Below are positions 25,432 through 34,974 of a stretch of DNA of 64,000 nucleotides, piece after piece. The notes under the pieces are model-generated. The model had not been told where the DNA came from. It searched no databases and saw only the letters and a list, made by a program, of their open reading frames with translations. Position 1 is the stretch's first letter, and every line of letters begins with the position of its first letter. The position numbers were made by a program, and so were the translations under genes. The stretch comes from [Clostridium] aerotolerans DSM 5434 (lineage in GTDB: Bacteria > Bacillota > Clostridia > Lachnospirales > Lachnospiraceae). The DNA is taken from assembly GCF_000687555.1 (NCBI RefSeq), contig NZ_JHWJ01000012.1, positions 112,184 through 176,183 of the forward strand. The letters are read 5' to 3'.

Positions 25432-27282
25432 TTAAAGAATGGTCAGCAGTTCCTGTCCCATTTCCACATCGCCTTCCTTGCTAGCTAATACCTCCAGATA
25501 ATTCGAGGTATTGGTCACGATGACTGGAATGATGGTTTCGTATCCGGCTTCTTCAATGGCCTTTTTATCAAATTCCAGGAGTAAATCACCTTTTTTAAAG
25601 GTATCTCCATCCTGAACGTGAGGGGTAAAGAATTTCCCTTCTAATTCCACGGTATCAATACCGATATGAATCAGCAGCTCCACTCCCTCTGTACTCTTTA
25701 AGCCAATCACATGCTTGGTTCTGAAAATGGTTGCAACCTCTCCGTCAAATGGAGCTGCTATCTTGCCGTCTACAGATTCCACTGCGATTCCTTTTCCAAG
25801 AATTTCTTTTGCAAAGGTTTCATCCTTAACTTTTGATATATCTACCTTTTTTCCATTGACCGGGCTGGAGATCACAATTTTCTTTACCATAGATGCCTTT
25901 TCTAAAGCTTCTGTTTCTTTTGTTTCTGTCTTTTCATTGGGGTCAGCAGGTTCCTCAAATCCATAGAACCAGGTGGCCGCAAAGGTAACCACAAATCCAA
26001 TGGCACAAGCGATCAGTGCATGAACCACGTTCATAGGATTTTCACCGATAAAAATAGGAATGGAAAGAAGTCCAGGTGTACCGGAGGTATAACGAACCAC
26101 GCCCATTAATCCGGCATAGAAGCCTCCCACACCGCCTCCCAGCATAACGGAGAGAAGTATTTTCTTGAATTTAATAGTGACTCCATACATGGCAGGCTCT
26201 GTAATACCCATTAATGCGGTAACACCGGCAGAGGAAGCCAACTGCTTTAATTCTTTGTTTTTTGTCTTGATTGATACACATAATGCCGCACTACCCTGGC
26301 AGACATTGGATACCAGACTTCCCGGTCCCATGACTGCCTCGTAACCATAGGTGGTGTAAGAGGTCATTAAGACTGGAAGGAAGCTCCAGTGCATACCGGT
26401 AAGTACTAAGAGCGGCATAAATGCTCCCATTAAAGTAGGAACCAGCCAGCTTACATGCATATTCAGAAAATCCGTAATTGTAGCAATTCCAGTACCGATA
26501 TAGGAACCTAAAGGTCCTAAAACAACTAAAACAATGGGAGCAACAATCAATATGGTCAGGGTCGGTTTCATGAAGAACTTTACTGCCTTTGGAGATACCT
26601 TATCTGCAAAACGTTCTACGTAGGTCATCAGCCACACTGCCAGTATAATGGGAATAACACTGGAACCGTAGTTGATTAATTTAATCGGGAGTCCAAAAAT
26701 ATGAACCGGTTCCCCAGCCGTTACCAGCTGAGTAAAGGCTGGATGGAGTAAGGCTCCGCCCACCATAGCTGCCAGATACGGATTACATCCCAGCTTTTTA
26801 GCAGAGGAAACTGCCAGCATAATTGGGAGGAAATAAAATCCTGCATCTGCGATAAAGCTTAAAACAACGTAAATCTGTGACGTTTTTTCCATGCCTAATA
26901 AAACACAGATAACAAGGATGGCCTTGATCATACCGGCTGCTGTAATGGCTGGTATCACAGGGGTAAATATAGCTGCAAAGATATCCATTAAGGCATCTAT
27001 TTTTCCAACTTTTTTTCCAGTGTTTACAGGGCCTTCACTCAGTCCCATGGCTTTAATTTCATTGCACACATTGGCTACGTCCGTACCAATAATAATCTGA
27101 TACTGGCCTGATTTTTTAACGGCTCCTAATACTCCAGGAATCTTATTTAACTGGTCTAAATGAACCAGGGATTCATCTTTAAAATTCATTCTAAGTCGTG
27201 TTGCACAGTTGACTAATTGTGTAATATTGTTAATTCCGCCTACCTGCTCAAGGATTGCCTGAGCCAATTCTCGATGATTCAT
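25432..27282 (-). CDS. PTS beta-glucoside transporter, IIBCA fusion
   Basis: 616 residues. IIB domain at the N-terminus with the phosphorylated cysteine in LVNCATRLRM (about residue 26); IIC membrane domain (about 100-450, roughly ten segments); IIA domain at the C-terminus (from about 480) with FDGEVATIF and the active histidine in LLIHIGIDTVELEGKFF. Imports and phosphorylates beta-glucosides such as arbutin, salicin or cellobiose. It lies between the antiterminator and GH1 genes. Confidence 0.93.
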   Translation of the reverse strand: MNHRELAQAILEQVGGINNITQLVNCATRLRMNFKDESLVHLDQLNKIPGVLGAVKKSGQYQIIIGTDVANVCNEIKAMGLSEGPVNTGKKVGKIDALMDIFAAIFTPVIPAITAAGMIKAILVICVLLGMEKTSQIYVVLSFIADAGFYFLPIMLAVSSAKKLGCNPYLAAMVGGALLHPAFTQLVTAGEPVHIFGLPIKLINYGSSVIPIILAVWLMTYVERFADKVSPKAVKFFMKPTLTILIVAPIVLVVLGPLGSYIGTGIATITDFLNMHVSWLVPTLMGAFMPLLVLTGMHWSFLPVLMTSYTTYGYEAVMGPGSLVSNVCQGSAALCVSIKTKNKELKQLASSAGVTALMGITEPAMYGVTIKFKKILLSVMLGGGVGGFYAGLMGVVRYTSGTPGLLSIPIFIGENPMNVVHALIACAIGFVVTFAATWFYGFEEPADPNEKTETKETEALEKASMVKKIVISSPVNGKKVDISKVKDETFAKEILGKGIAVESVDGKIAAPFDGEVATIFRTKHVIGLKSTEGVELLIHIGIDTVELEGKFFTPHVQDGDTFKKGDLLLEFDKKAIEEAGYETIIPVIVTNTSNYLEVLASKEGDVEMGQELLTIL

Positions 27283-27333
27283 AGCAGTTCTCCTATTCTT
27301 TTTATTTGATCTATATAAAGGGTGTCGACTTCC

Positions 27334-28188
27334 CTAATTACCTTTTATTTCCCGTTCTGCGACCCGGTTGATATGAAGCATAAAGTAAATCATTTCTTCC
27401 TGTGAGATGGTAACATCGAATTTCTTTATGAAATAATTTTTTACTTTATCGGCACAGGCTTTGGCCTGGGGCATCTTGGTTCTTATCTGTTCGTATAAAT
27501 ACTCGTCGTCTGCCCCATGAAGCTCCTCCCTCAGAAGCCTTCTTGCAAAAAACCGGATATGGGTCACGAACCTGTTATAATTTAAGGAATCTTCATTCAG
27601 CTCAATTTGATAGTGATATTTTACAATGCTTAAGATATCACTGACGATTTCCGTTACAATCATGGTAAGCTGAATTTCCTCTCCCTCCTGCTGGGCATTG
27701 ACAAAATGAAGGGCGATAAATCCGGTCTCATCGTCGCTTAAATCAATTTTTTCGTAGTATTTAATCAGATTTAAGGCATTCTTCGCTGCCTGATATTCTT
27801 TGGGATAATAATTCTGTATTTCCCAAAGCAAGGCATTTTTCATGGTCATTCCAGCTTTATACCTGGATATGGTATAGCTGATGTGATCCGTCAAGCCGAT
27901 GTAAATGCTGTCGTGAAACGTAACATTTAACTCTTTTTGAGCCTGGGCAATGATTTTACTGCTTAACTCTACTTGGTTCAAAGGTACTTCTGTTAGTAAA
28001 GTCATAAATTTGGAAGAGGATTCAGAAGACTCAAATACAAATTTTTTATCAATGAGAGCTTCATCGATCAAATCTCCTGGTCTTTTTTGAAACGCAATTC
28101 CTTTTCCCAGCAATATGACCTCTGACCATTTTTCATCTTCTGCTAAAATAATATTGTTGTTATATATTTTTTTAACACGGTAGCTCAT
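27334..28188 (-). CDS. licT: BglG/LicT-family transcriptional antiterminator
   Basis: About 284 residues from ATG 28186-28188 (MSYRVKKIYNNNIILAED), the usual LicT N-terminus. RNA-binding CAT domain (1-55), then two PTS regulation domains with conserved histidines (LTDHISYTISRYK and GFIALHFVNA in PRD1; FVTHIRFFARRL and FMLHINRV in PRD2). It binds the RAT RNA at 28418-28446 and prevents termination when the PTS is busy with substrate. The ORF extends 28 codons upstream, but the AAGGAGG site and family alignment favour the internal ATG. Confidence 0.9.
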   Translation of the reverse strand: MSYRVKKIYNNNIILAEDEKWSEVILLGKGIAFQKRPGDLIDEALIDKKFVFESSESSSKFMTLLTEVPLNQVELSSKIIAQAQKELNVTFHDSIYIGLTDHISYTISRYKAGMTMKNALLWEIQNYYPKEYQAAKNALNLIKYYEKIDLSDDETGFIALHFVNAQQEGEEIQLTMIVTEIVSDILSIVKYHYQIELNEDSLNYNRFVTHIRFFARRLLREELHGADDEYLYEQIRTKMPQAKACADKVKNYFIKKFDVTISQEEMIYFMLHINRVAEREIKGN

Positions 28189-28360
28189 CTCCCGATCAAT
28201 CCTCCTTATCATAATGAATTTGGCTCGCCATATACATTCTGCCCGATGTAACTTTTTTATATCATAAGACACAATTATTTCGGATAAAACAACTCTACAA
28301 TAAGAGCATCATGGGCTTCCTGCCCGGCAGGGTATATTTGAGTCATAGGAAGCAACTTTT

Positions 28361-28424
28361 AGAAATAAAAAACACCCAAATTAATAAACACATGTACAAA
28401 CATGTATCTATTAATCTAGGTGTT
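28361..28424 (-). terminator. Regulated terminator in the licT leader
   Basis: Minus-strand stem with 16-base arms (28409-28424 and 28371-28386, two mismatches) ending in GGTGTT followed by a T-run. Its first arm overlaps the RAT, so folding of the RAT excludes the terminator. Confidence 0.85.
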
Positions 28425-28446
28425 GCCTGCCGAACAGTTACAATCC
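28418..28446 (-). promoter_or_regulatory. Ribonucleic antiterminator (RAT) for LicT/BglG
   Basis: Minus strand reads GGATTGTAACTG, then GGCAGGCAACACCT, nearly identical to the consensus RAT (GGATTGTTACTG...GGCAGGCAAAACCT). It overlaps the terminator stem by 7 bases. It sits in the leader of licT itself, so the whole licT-PTS-GH1 operon is autoregulated. Confidence 0.9.
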
Positions 28447-28461
28447 CGATATATTTTCTTT

Positions 28462-28491
28462 ATTATAACATAATTCGACATCATATAACAA
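28462..28491 (-). promoter_or_regulatory. licT operon promoter
   Basis: Minus-strand TTGTTA, 18-base spacer, TATAAT with an extended TG; about 15 bases upstream of the RAT. Confidence 0.65.
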
Positions 28492-28554
28492 TGGTGCTTT
28501 CTAATAGTTTACTTCTTCTGTTTTTGTGCACATTGTCCAATTTCCACGTTCCAG

Positions 28555-30669
28555 CTACTGCTTCTTAGTAAAATAAGCATCTAATACTACTTTATCTTTT
28601 CTGACCACATATCCGCTGCCGCCGCGATTTTTCACATCCTCTACCATACTGACTAATAGAATTGGCTTCTCCACCGCTTGGTCTGTGGTGAAAACGGAAA
28701 ACCAGCCAAGCTCTGTTCCAGTGGTATCACTTTTTGATGCTTTAATCTCCGCCGTTCCTGTCTTTCCGGCTAGCTGGATGTCACTTCGGTTTATGGCATG
28801 ACCGGTTCCATGTTCAGAGCTTACCACCTTTACAAGATCAGATGCTACGGTTTCTGCTATCTCAGGAGTGGTGGCATCTTTTAGCCAAATTTCGGAAGCA
28901 GGCTCTTTTTTATATAACAGATAAGGCTTTATTACATTTCCCTTATTGGTGAACATGGTATAAAGAGAGGCAAGATGTACGGGGTTCATTAAGATCTGGC
29001 CCTGTCCGTACCCGCTGTCAGCCAACTGGACCTCCGAGTCAATGGTATCTCCATTGGAGTACTGGGATTTTGCCACGGTGATTTCAAAGGGCAAGTCTTC
29101 CTTAAAACCAAGCTTATCCAGTCCAGCCATAAAATCCTTGGCACCGATTTTTAATGCGGCCTTGGCAAAATATATGTTGTTGGAATAGATTAAGGCGTTC
29201 TCCAGATTGAGAGGACTGCTGTCATGAAGGGTGGTCACGTAGTAATTGCCCCAGCTTTCATCCTTTCTCCATTTTAGCCCGCTGCTTATGTAATCCTCAT
29301 TGGGGTCAATGGCTCCGGTATTAAGTCCTATGACCGCTGTAATTGGCTTTAGAGAGGAGCCGGGAGCAAATTTCTGGCGGAACCGGTTAAACATGGGCTT
29401 TCTCTCATCCGTATTCAGTGCATTCCATGTATCATTTGACATACCAAGGATGAAGTCATTGTCATCAAAGGACGGCGTACTTACAAGGGCCAAAATTTCT
29501 CCCGTAACCGGATTCATGGCGACCGTGGTACTTTTGTCCTCTGAAAAGGTGTTGTAAATGCTGGCTTGAAGCTCACTGTCAATGGTCAGGGTAATGTCTT
29601 TTCCGTCCATCCTCGATTTGGCTGCCAGAATTTTCTTTTCTGTGCCATTTCCATCCACAATGGACACGGTTCTTCCGTTGATTCCCTTTAAATCTTTTTC
29701 ATAGAGAGCTTCCATTCCGCTGCGCCCGATGACGCTGTCAGTCAGATAATCCTCATCCGGATGCTCCTTAATATCCTCAGCCGTTACATTTTGAACGTAC
29801 CCGACTAAGTGTGCTCCGCTTTCCATCAGAGGATAAAAGCGGACCGGAGTATCTGAGATTAAAACTCCAGGAATGGCCAGGAGCTTATCCTGCAGCTCTT
29901 TATTTTTCACATTATCTTCTCTGGGCTGGGAGGATACTAAGTTAAATTCATCTACCTTTTTTAAAGTTTTAAGAGGAACAAAGGAATCTTCTTTTACCCA
30001 TTTGGCAGCCAGCTTCTTTTTGATGCTGTCCGCCGGTATTCCAAGCAGACCGGAAAGAGTCTCCATATCACCGGAAGGGTCCTCACTCATCTTTCCAGGA
30101 ACCAGACCGATGGAAGAGGCGGTTCCTTTTCCAGCCAGGACATTCCCGTTGCGATCATATATGGTTCCCCTTATGGCCTTGTCCACAGATATCCTTACCT
30201 TATCTCCCCGAAGGAGCTCAGGAAATATCAGGCTGTCGCTCCAAATAAGCTGGTAGCCCTTCTTTCTATCTCTTTCATACTCTGCTTTGTTTTTAAAGCT
30301 GATAGTTCCAGCGGCAGTCTTATACTCCATCTCATAGGATAAGACTGCCTTTTTATCGTTATATTCCACATTTGTGATTTCGGTCTTGATGTCGGAGACT
30401 TCAAGCCCTTCATAAATGTTTTTATTTCTGGCAGTAAAATCTTCTTCGCTGATATTAATTCGGCTCTGATCGGTCAGCATTTCGTACATGGCTTTGTAAT
30501 CAGCCCCTTTTACGCTGTCCATATATTCCGAAAATAGAACATCCGGCTTTTTTCGTTCTGCCAGCTTTTTCTGAATCTGAAAAAAGAGGAAAGCACCTGT
30601 CAGACCCGCGAGCAGAATCAAAACAGTTACAATTATACGAAATAAAATTCTATTTCTGGCACGGTTCAT
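28555..30669 (-). CDS. MecA-like class B penicillin-binding protein (transpeptidase)
   Basis: 704 residues. One N-terminal membrane anchor (about 9-30), a MecA_N/NTF2-like domain (about 42-150), a PBP dimerisation domain (about 160-345, RGTIYDRNGNVLA) and the transpeptidase with S438-S-L-K441, S496-N-N498 and K636-T-G638. The NTF2-like domain is the mark of PBP2a/PBP3-type, often low-affinity PBPs that confer beta-lactam tolerance. It follows another PBP by 12 bases in one operon whose promoter carries a BlaI-like operator (33649-33660). Low affinity is inferred. Confidence 0.9.
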   Translation of the reverse strand: MNRARNRILFRIIVTVLILLAGLTGAFLFFQIQKKLAERKKPDVLFSEYMDSVKGADYKAMYEMLTDQSRINISEEDFTARNKNIYEGLEVSDIKTEITNVEYNDKKAVLSYEMEYKTAAGTISFKNKAEYERDRKKGYQLIWSDSLIFPELLRGDKVRISVDKAIRGTIYDRNGNVLAGKGTASSIGLVPGKMSEDPSGDMETLSGLLGIPADSIKKKLAAKWVKEDSFVPLKTLKKVDEFNLVSSQPREDNVKNKELQDKLLAIPGVLISDTPVRFYPLMESGAHLVGYVQNVTAEDIKEHPDEDYLTDSVIGRSGMEALYEKDLKGINGRTVSIVDGNGTEKKILAAKSRMDGKDITLTIDSELQASIYNTFSEDKSTTVAMNPVTGEILALVSTPSFDDNDFILGMSNDTWNALNTDERKPMFNRFRQKFAPGSSLKPITAVIGLNTGAIDPNEDYISSGLKWRKDESWGNYYVTTLHDSSPLNLENALIYSNNIYFAKAALKIGAKDFMAGLDKLGFKEDLPFEITVAKSQYSNGDTIDSEVQLADSGYGQGQILMNPVHLASLYTMFTNKGNVIKPYLLYKKEPASEIWLKDATTPEIAETVASDLVKVVSSEHGTGHAINRSDIQLAGKTGTAEIKASKSDTTGTELGWFSVFTTDQAVEKPILLVSMVEDVKNRGGSGYVVRKDKVVLDAYFTKKQ

Positions 30670-30681
30670 AGGTACCTCCTT

Positions 30682-33546
30682 TTAATCGGTTCTTAAGTTA
30701 TTGGAAACGTTTGATGCGGTATTTGTGATAATAGCTTCTTTTTCCTTAAGCTGGAAATAATAATCAAAAATACCTCTTCCCACTCCTACTACATTACCAG
30801 AGCTATAGCCGTTTGCGATCCGGACTGCAATTGCAATTTTCGGATTCTCAAGAGGCGCATATCCGATAAAGAGACCGTGGTTTGGCTTGCTTTTGGATTC
30901 CTCTGCGGTACCGGTCTTACCAGCCGCACTGATTTTTAAATCCTTAAGGCTGGCATTGGAGGTCACCAGCTCATTCATTCCCTTTGCCACTTCTGCCCAT
31001 ACGGTTTCTGACAGCTGGGCGGTATCCTTTAATGCAGGTGCAAAGGACTTTACCAGATTCCCATCGGGATCTGTAATTTTGTATACAAGAGAAAGATCAT
31101 AGCTCTTTCCATGGTTCGCCAGCATGGTGGTGTATCTGGCAAGCTGGGTGGTGGTATAGTTATGAGTTCCCTGTCCGATGGAGGAAGGGATTGCAAACTG
31201 GTCGGTTACGTGAGGCTGAGCCTCTCCGATTTCAATGCCTGTCTTTTTATCAAGATCCATAATGCCTGCATACTTTTGAAGCTTCTGCAATCCATCTGCT
31301 TCAGAAAAAGTTCCATCCGCTGTACTTCCCATACGGTATGTGATTTCTGATAAATATACGTTACAGGAATTTTTCAGAGCATCGGCCGGGGAATTGATGA
31401 CCCCGTGTCCATTTCTCTTCCAGCAGCGAAGTGCCGGCTGCACCTTATCAAAAATACCGTTACATACAATGCTGGTATCAGAATTGATGACACCCTCGCT
31501 CATTCCTGCAATGACGGTCACCGGTTTAAAGGTAGAACCAGGAGCCGTCAGCTGGCTGGTGGCACGGTTAAAGAGGGGCAGGGAAAGATCATTTGACAGC
31601 TGCTTATAATACTGGGCATCCATCTGATTGGCAAGCCGGTTGTTATCATAACCAGGATAGCTGACACAGGCCAGTACCTCTCCATCCTGAGGGTCTACAA
31701 TAACAGCAGAACCAGAGCATGGGTTCAGTGCCAGCTGGGCCGGTGTGATTTCCAGATTTTTAATTTTCTTCTGGATAAATGCCCAGGCGCTTAGCTGACC
31801 GCTGTTTAAGAGCCCGCGGTCCGGATCTTCCGGGGATAAGACACCCTGGTCGTAAAGAAGATTTTCTATGGTCTCTCCGTTTAGAGAGCCTTCTGAAATC
31901 ATTGCCTCGTAGATTTTTAAATCAAATTCCTGGCTGTTCTTTAAATCAGCCAGCATCTTTTCCTCCACAAGACGCACTTCATCTTCGATTGCCACATATG
32001 CTTCGTTGTTCTGAATCTTGCTTAAGTCTACCATTCCCCCTGCAATGCAGTCGGTAAGATACTGGCGGAAGCTTTTATTCTTCCAGTCAGGAGAACCTGC
32101 ATTTCCGATAATCAGCTTGGATTTCTTTCCTTCGCTTACAAGATAATCAAGATACCCTTTCATCTCATCGCTTAAGCCGTCATATCCTGGTCCTGCTGCG
32201 TCAAAGGAAGCGGATAACTGGGTAAATACCCGTTCCTTCTTTTGAGTAAAGGCTCCGTAGACTGATTTTTCAAGGTCTGTACTGGAGTCTTCCTTTAACC
32301 GCTCGGTATCAATGACATGGTTTTTAAACAGAGCGAAATAAACTTCATCAGAGGAGATACGAATCTGGGCTGCATTTTCAGCCTTGGGCATTTCGGAACG
32401 CTTTGTATCTACCATATTGGAAAGAAGAATTCCTGCAATCTGCTGCTCCAGCATCTGATAGACCGCATCCTGCAAATCCTTATCTATGGTAAGGTATAGA
32501 TTTTTTCCGGTTCCAGGTGCTTTTGTAATGACTGGCTCGGTTTTCTTGTTTCCTACTACATCGGTATAGAACTGCTCGGTACCGTCGTCTCCCCGCAGCC
32601 AGCTCTCCATGGATTTTTCAATTCCGCTCTTTCCTACGATTGACTGGTTGGTATAAATGCTTTCTCCCTGGTTTAAGGCGTCCAGCTCATCGGAGGAGAT
32701 AGCACCGGTGTATCCTAAGATAGATGCCATGCTCTCTCCTCCCTCATACGTTCTGATGCTGCTCTCCTGAACATCAGCTCCCGGAAGGTTTATTTTATTT
32801 TCAATGACTGCTGCCATGGTCTCTTCGGATACATCGGAAGCCACCATGTAAGGCAGGTATTTCCGGTAGGAATTTAAGGAAAGTCCATAGCGGATATTGG
32901 CGATCTGCAGCGCCTGCTGTGGTGTTAAGGATTCTGGCATGCCGAACTGCTTTTGTTCTTCCTCTGTATAGGAAAGATCAATCATGAATTTTTTCTTACC
33001 AGTCAATTCATTCATCAGCGCTTCTGCGGTTACCGCCTTTTGCTCCTCCGTCAGCTCTTCTACTTCCATCTTACCGTAAAAATCGGCTTTAAAACGGCTG
33101 AGCTTCCAGCCATCTGCGGTAAATTCGTAGGTCCCATCGTCACTGATACCGATGGGTAGAACGACATTTAACTTTTTATCATCATGGATCATCTGAATCA
33201 GGCGATAGGCAATTCCATTTAAGGATCTCTGCCGTTCCTTGGTTGTTTTATAATTCATGGAATCTTCTAAGGTGACATCATAGGATAATCGGTTGGAAGC
33301 CAGAAGCTTTCCATTCCTGTCATAGATGTTTCCTCTGCTGCCAGACAGCTTCTGGGTCTTTACAATGGAGCTCATAAATGCTTCCTGATTGGTAGCTCCC
33401 TCCATGATCTGGAGACGATACAGCCGAAAGATAAGTGAACCGAATAAAAATCCAAAGAAAAGTCCCAGGATGGCCAGTCTCGGAATCTTTTCAAAAAATG
33501 GAATTTCCGGAAATTGATTGTCTTTATATGATCTATGTTTACGCAA
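30682..33546 (-). CDS. Class B penicillin-binding protein 2 (transpeptidase)
   Basis: 954 residues. A membrane anchor (about 27-46) follows a basic N-terminus. Dimerisation domain with GSRGNIYDRNGKLLASN; catalytic motifs S671-T-F-K674 (APGSTFKP), S727-C-N729 and K877-T-G879. About 210 residues are inserted between the first transpeptidase strand region (LTIDKDLQDAVYQML) and the NPCSGSAVIVDPQDGEVLA segment, which makes it longer than most PBP2s; large inserts of this kind occur in clostridial PBPs. Probably septal, elongation or sporulation peptidoglycan synthesis. Co-transcribed with the MecA-like PBP downstream. Confidence 0.9.
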   Translation of the reverse strand: MRKHRSYKDNQFPEIPFFEKIPRLAILGLFFGFLFGSLIFRLYRLQIMEGATNQEAFMSSIVKTQKLSGSRGNIYDRNGKLLASNRLSYDVTLEDSMNYKTTKERQRSLNGIAYRLIQMIHDDKKLNVVLPIGISDDGTYEFTADGWKLSRFKADFYGKMEVEELTEEQKAVTAEALMNELTGKKKFMIDLSYTEEEQKQFGMPESLTPQQALQIANIRYGLSLNSYRKYLPYMVASDVSEETMAAVIENKINLPGADVQESSIRTYEGGESMASILGYTGAISSDELDALNQGESIYTNQSIVGKSGIEKSMESWLRGDDGTEQFYTDVVGNKKTEPVITKAPGTGKNLYLTIDKDLQDAVYQMLEQQIAGILLSNMVDTKRSEMPKAENAAQIRISSDEVYFALFKNHVIDTERLKEDSSTDLEKSVYGAFTQKKERVFTQLSASFDAAGPGYDGLSDEMKGYLDYLVSEGKKSKLIIGNAGSPDWKNKSFRQYLTDCIAGGMVDLSKIQNNEAYVAIEDEVRLVEEKMLADLKNSQEFDLKIYEAMISEGSLNGETIENLLYDQGVLSPEDPDRGLLNSGQLSAWAFIQKKIKNLEITPAQLALNPCSGSAVIVDPQDGEVLACVSYPGYDNNRLANQMDAQYYKQLSNDLSLPLFNRATSQLTAPGSTFKPVTVIAGMSEGVINSDTSIVCNGIFDKVQPALRCWKRNGHGVINSPADALKNSCNVYLSEITYRMGSTADGTFSEADGLQKLQKYAGIMDLDKKTGIEIGEAQPHVTDQFAIPSSIGQGTHNYTTTQLARYTTMLANHGKSYDLSLVYKITDPDGNLVKSFAPALKDTAQLSETVWAEVAKGMNELVTSNASLKDLKISAAGKTGTAEESKSKPNHGLFIGYAPLENPKIAIAVRIANGYSSGNVVGVGRGIFDYYFQLKEKEAIITNTASNVSNNLRTD

Positions 33547-33648
33547 CGTTATTCTCCTTTTAATCTTACGTTTGTAATATTTTGCTGATAAAAAAACAGG
33601 GAATCCCTTATGACAGCTCCCCCTACTGTATGATTCATGTCTAAAATA

Positions 33649-33660
33649 CTACGTATGTAA
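33649..33660 (-). promoter_or_regulatory. Putative BlaI operator in the PBP operon promoter
   Basis: Minus strand TTACA-TA-CGTAG differs from the blaI operator dyad only in the second arm (core TACA-TA-CGTA, one mismatch). It lies 6 bases after the -10 box; in the blaI promoter the gap is 7 bases. Confidence 0.5.
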
Positions 33661-33666
33661 GACACA

Positions 33667-33695
33667 ATTATACACCGGTTTATACCCCCTGTAAA
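33667..33695 (-). promoter_or_regulatory. PBP operon promoter
   Basis: Minus-strand TTTACA, 17-base spacer, TATAAT, about 120 bases upstream of the PBP2 start. Confidence 0.65.
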
Positions 33696-33916
33696 CTCTT
33701 TTTTATAAGATTTCACAGGGAAATAAAACGGCCCTGAATTCGCCATCAATACTCCAATATTTACTTTATTATCTATAGTTTATCCATTAAAATGCTATTA
33801 TTTCAAGCGTATGTAATTTCTCACTTCATAAAACAAATCTTTTTTATTGTATCAGATCAGGCTTTCCCTGAAGGTTCCAATAATTGGTAAAAGATGATAA
33901 TGCCTTGTCCATGGGC
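33696..33916. other. Intergenic stretch without a recognised gene
   Basis: AT-rich sequence between the PBP promoter and the end of the AraC gene. A 66-codon frame at 33549-33749 covers promoter and operator and has no family signature. Nothing else is supported here. Confidence 0.6.
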
Positions 33917-34714
33917 CTACTTCGTTATCTTTTCCTTCTTCTTATATAGCTGGTAGGGACTTTTCCGAAACTGATTGGGTGTCAGTCCTGTGATTTTCTT
34001 AAACTGGCGGAAAAAATGTTCCATATTGCTGTAGCCGCATAATGTTACAATTTCTGCAATGGTATAATTATGATACACCAGATATTTTTTTGCAAGGTTA
34101 ATCCGGCTGTTTATCACATCATTCATGCAGGAAACGCCGAAGGTGCTTTTATAGATGTCTTCCAGGTAACCAACGCTGATATTTAACATCTCAGCCATTT
34201 TGGATACGGTCCACTCTTTGTTTGGGTTATGGTAAATGTCTAATTTTAATTCATTTAAGTCATGGAACAGCGGGGATACCGCTTTATAATTATAAGATTC
34301 CAGCAGCTTGTTAAACAGGATCCGAAGTAAATGATCCACGGAGATATCTTTAAAATTATTGTTTAAGACATGCTCTGTCACAAGCAGCTTGTAGATATTA
34401 TGGCAATAGGTCGGATCATGAATGACAAAGGGAACTCCACAGGGAAGGGGCGCAGTGGTCACATAGGATTCATCGGTATAAAAACGAATCCAGTCATTGG
34501 CATAGCTTTCTGCACACGCACGGTAATAAATCTTCTGCCCTGGCCGATAGAGTATGGCACAATTGGGAGGATATTTCCTGCATTCACCGTCCACGGAAAA
34601 GACAGCAGGCGTCTGGGTCAGCAAAAGCAGCCAGCAGTCATGCCCTTCTGGGATATCAAATACAAAGTCTTCTGAATGGCAAGCATCATATTCTGCATAA
34701 TCAATATGAATCAT
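33917..34714 (-). CDS. AraC-family transcriptional regulator
   Basis: 265 residues. N-terminal cupin-like sensor (LLLTQTPAVFSVDGECRKYPPNCAILYRPGQ is the typical beta-barrel start), and C-terminal double helix-turn-helix (WTVSKMAEMLNISVGYLEDIYKSTFG and YTIAEIVTLCGYSNMEHFFRQFKKITG, ending TPNQFRKS). Probably senses a sugar and activates the neighbouring xylan operon (34975-48767), from which it is separated by a strong terminator. Target assignment is inferred from position. Confidence 0.85.
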   Translation of the reverse strand: MIHIDYAEYDACHSEDFVFDIPEGHDCWLLLLTQTPAVFSVDGECRKYPPNCAILYRPGQKIYYRACAESYANDWIRFYTDESYVTTAPLPCGVPFVIHDPTYCHNIYKLLVTEHVLNNNFKDISVDHLLRILFNKLLESYNYKAVSPLFHDLNELKLDIYHNPNKEWTVSKMAEMLNISVGYLEDIYKSTFGVSCMNDVINSRINLAKKYLVYHNYTIAEIVTLCGYSNMEHFFRQFKKITGLTPNQFRKSPYQLYKKKEKITK

Positions 34715-34893
34715 GGTTTTCCTCCGTGCTTAAATAGTTATAATTTAAGTCTCACTGCTTTTTTCATTCTATCATAAATCATCATTTCGTTGAAGCAATA
34801 ATCATCGCATTGAAAAAAATAGTTGTCCTGGACGTTCATGCCTCATCTGCTTATCATTTTATGACCTCATGCTCCCGCTGATGATAAGAGCTT

Positions 34894-34956
34894 AAAAAAA
34901 GCTCCTTTTGCTGTTATCAGTTGTAAAACTGATTACGGCAAAAGGAGCCTTTTTTA
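34894..34956. terminator. Strong bidirectional terminator
   Basis: Near-perfect 20-bp inverted repeat (34901-34920 and 34929-34948) with an 8-base loop, flanked by seven A on the left and six T on the right. Ends the GH43 operon on the minus strand. Confidence 0.92.
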
Positions 34957-34974
34957 TTGGATAGAACATATCTG

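Noticed and set aside
33549..33749. 66-codon minus-strand frame upstream of the PBP2 gene
   Set aside because: It spans the promoter and operator of the PBP operon and shows no family similarity.
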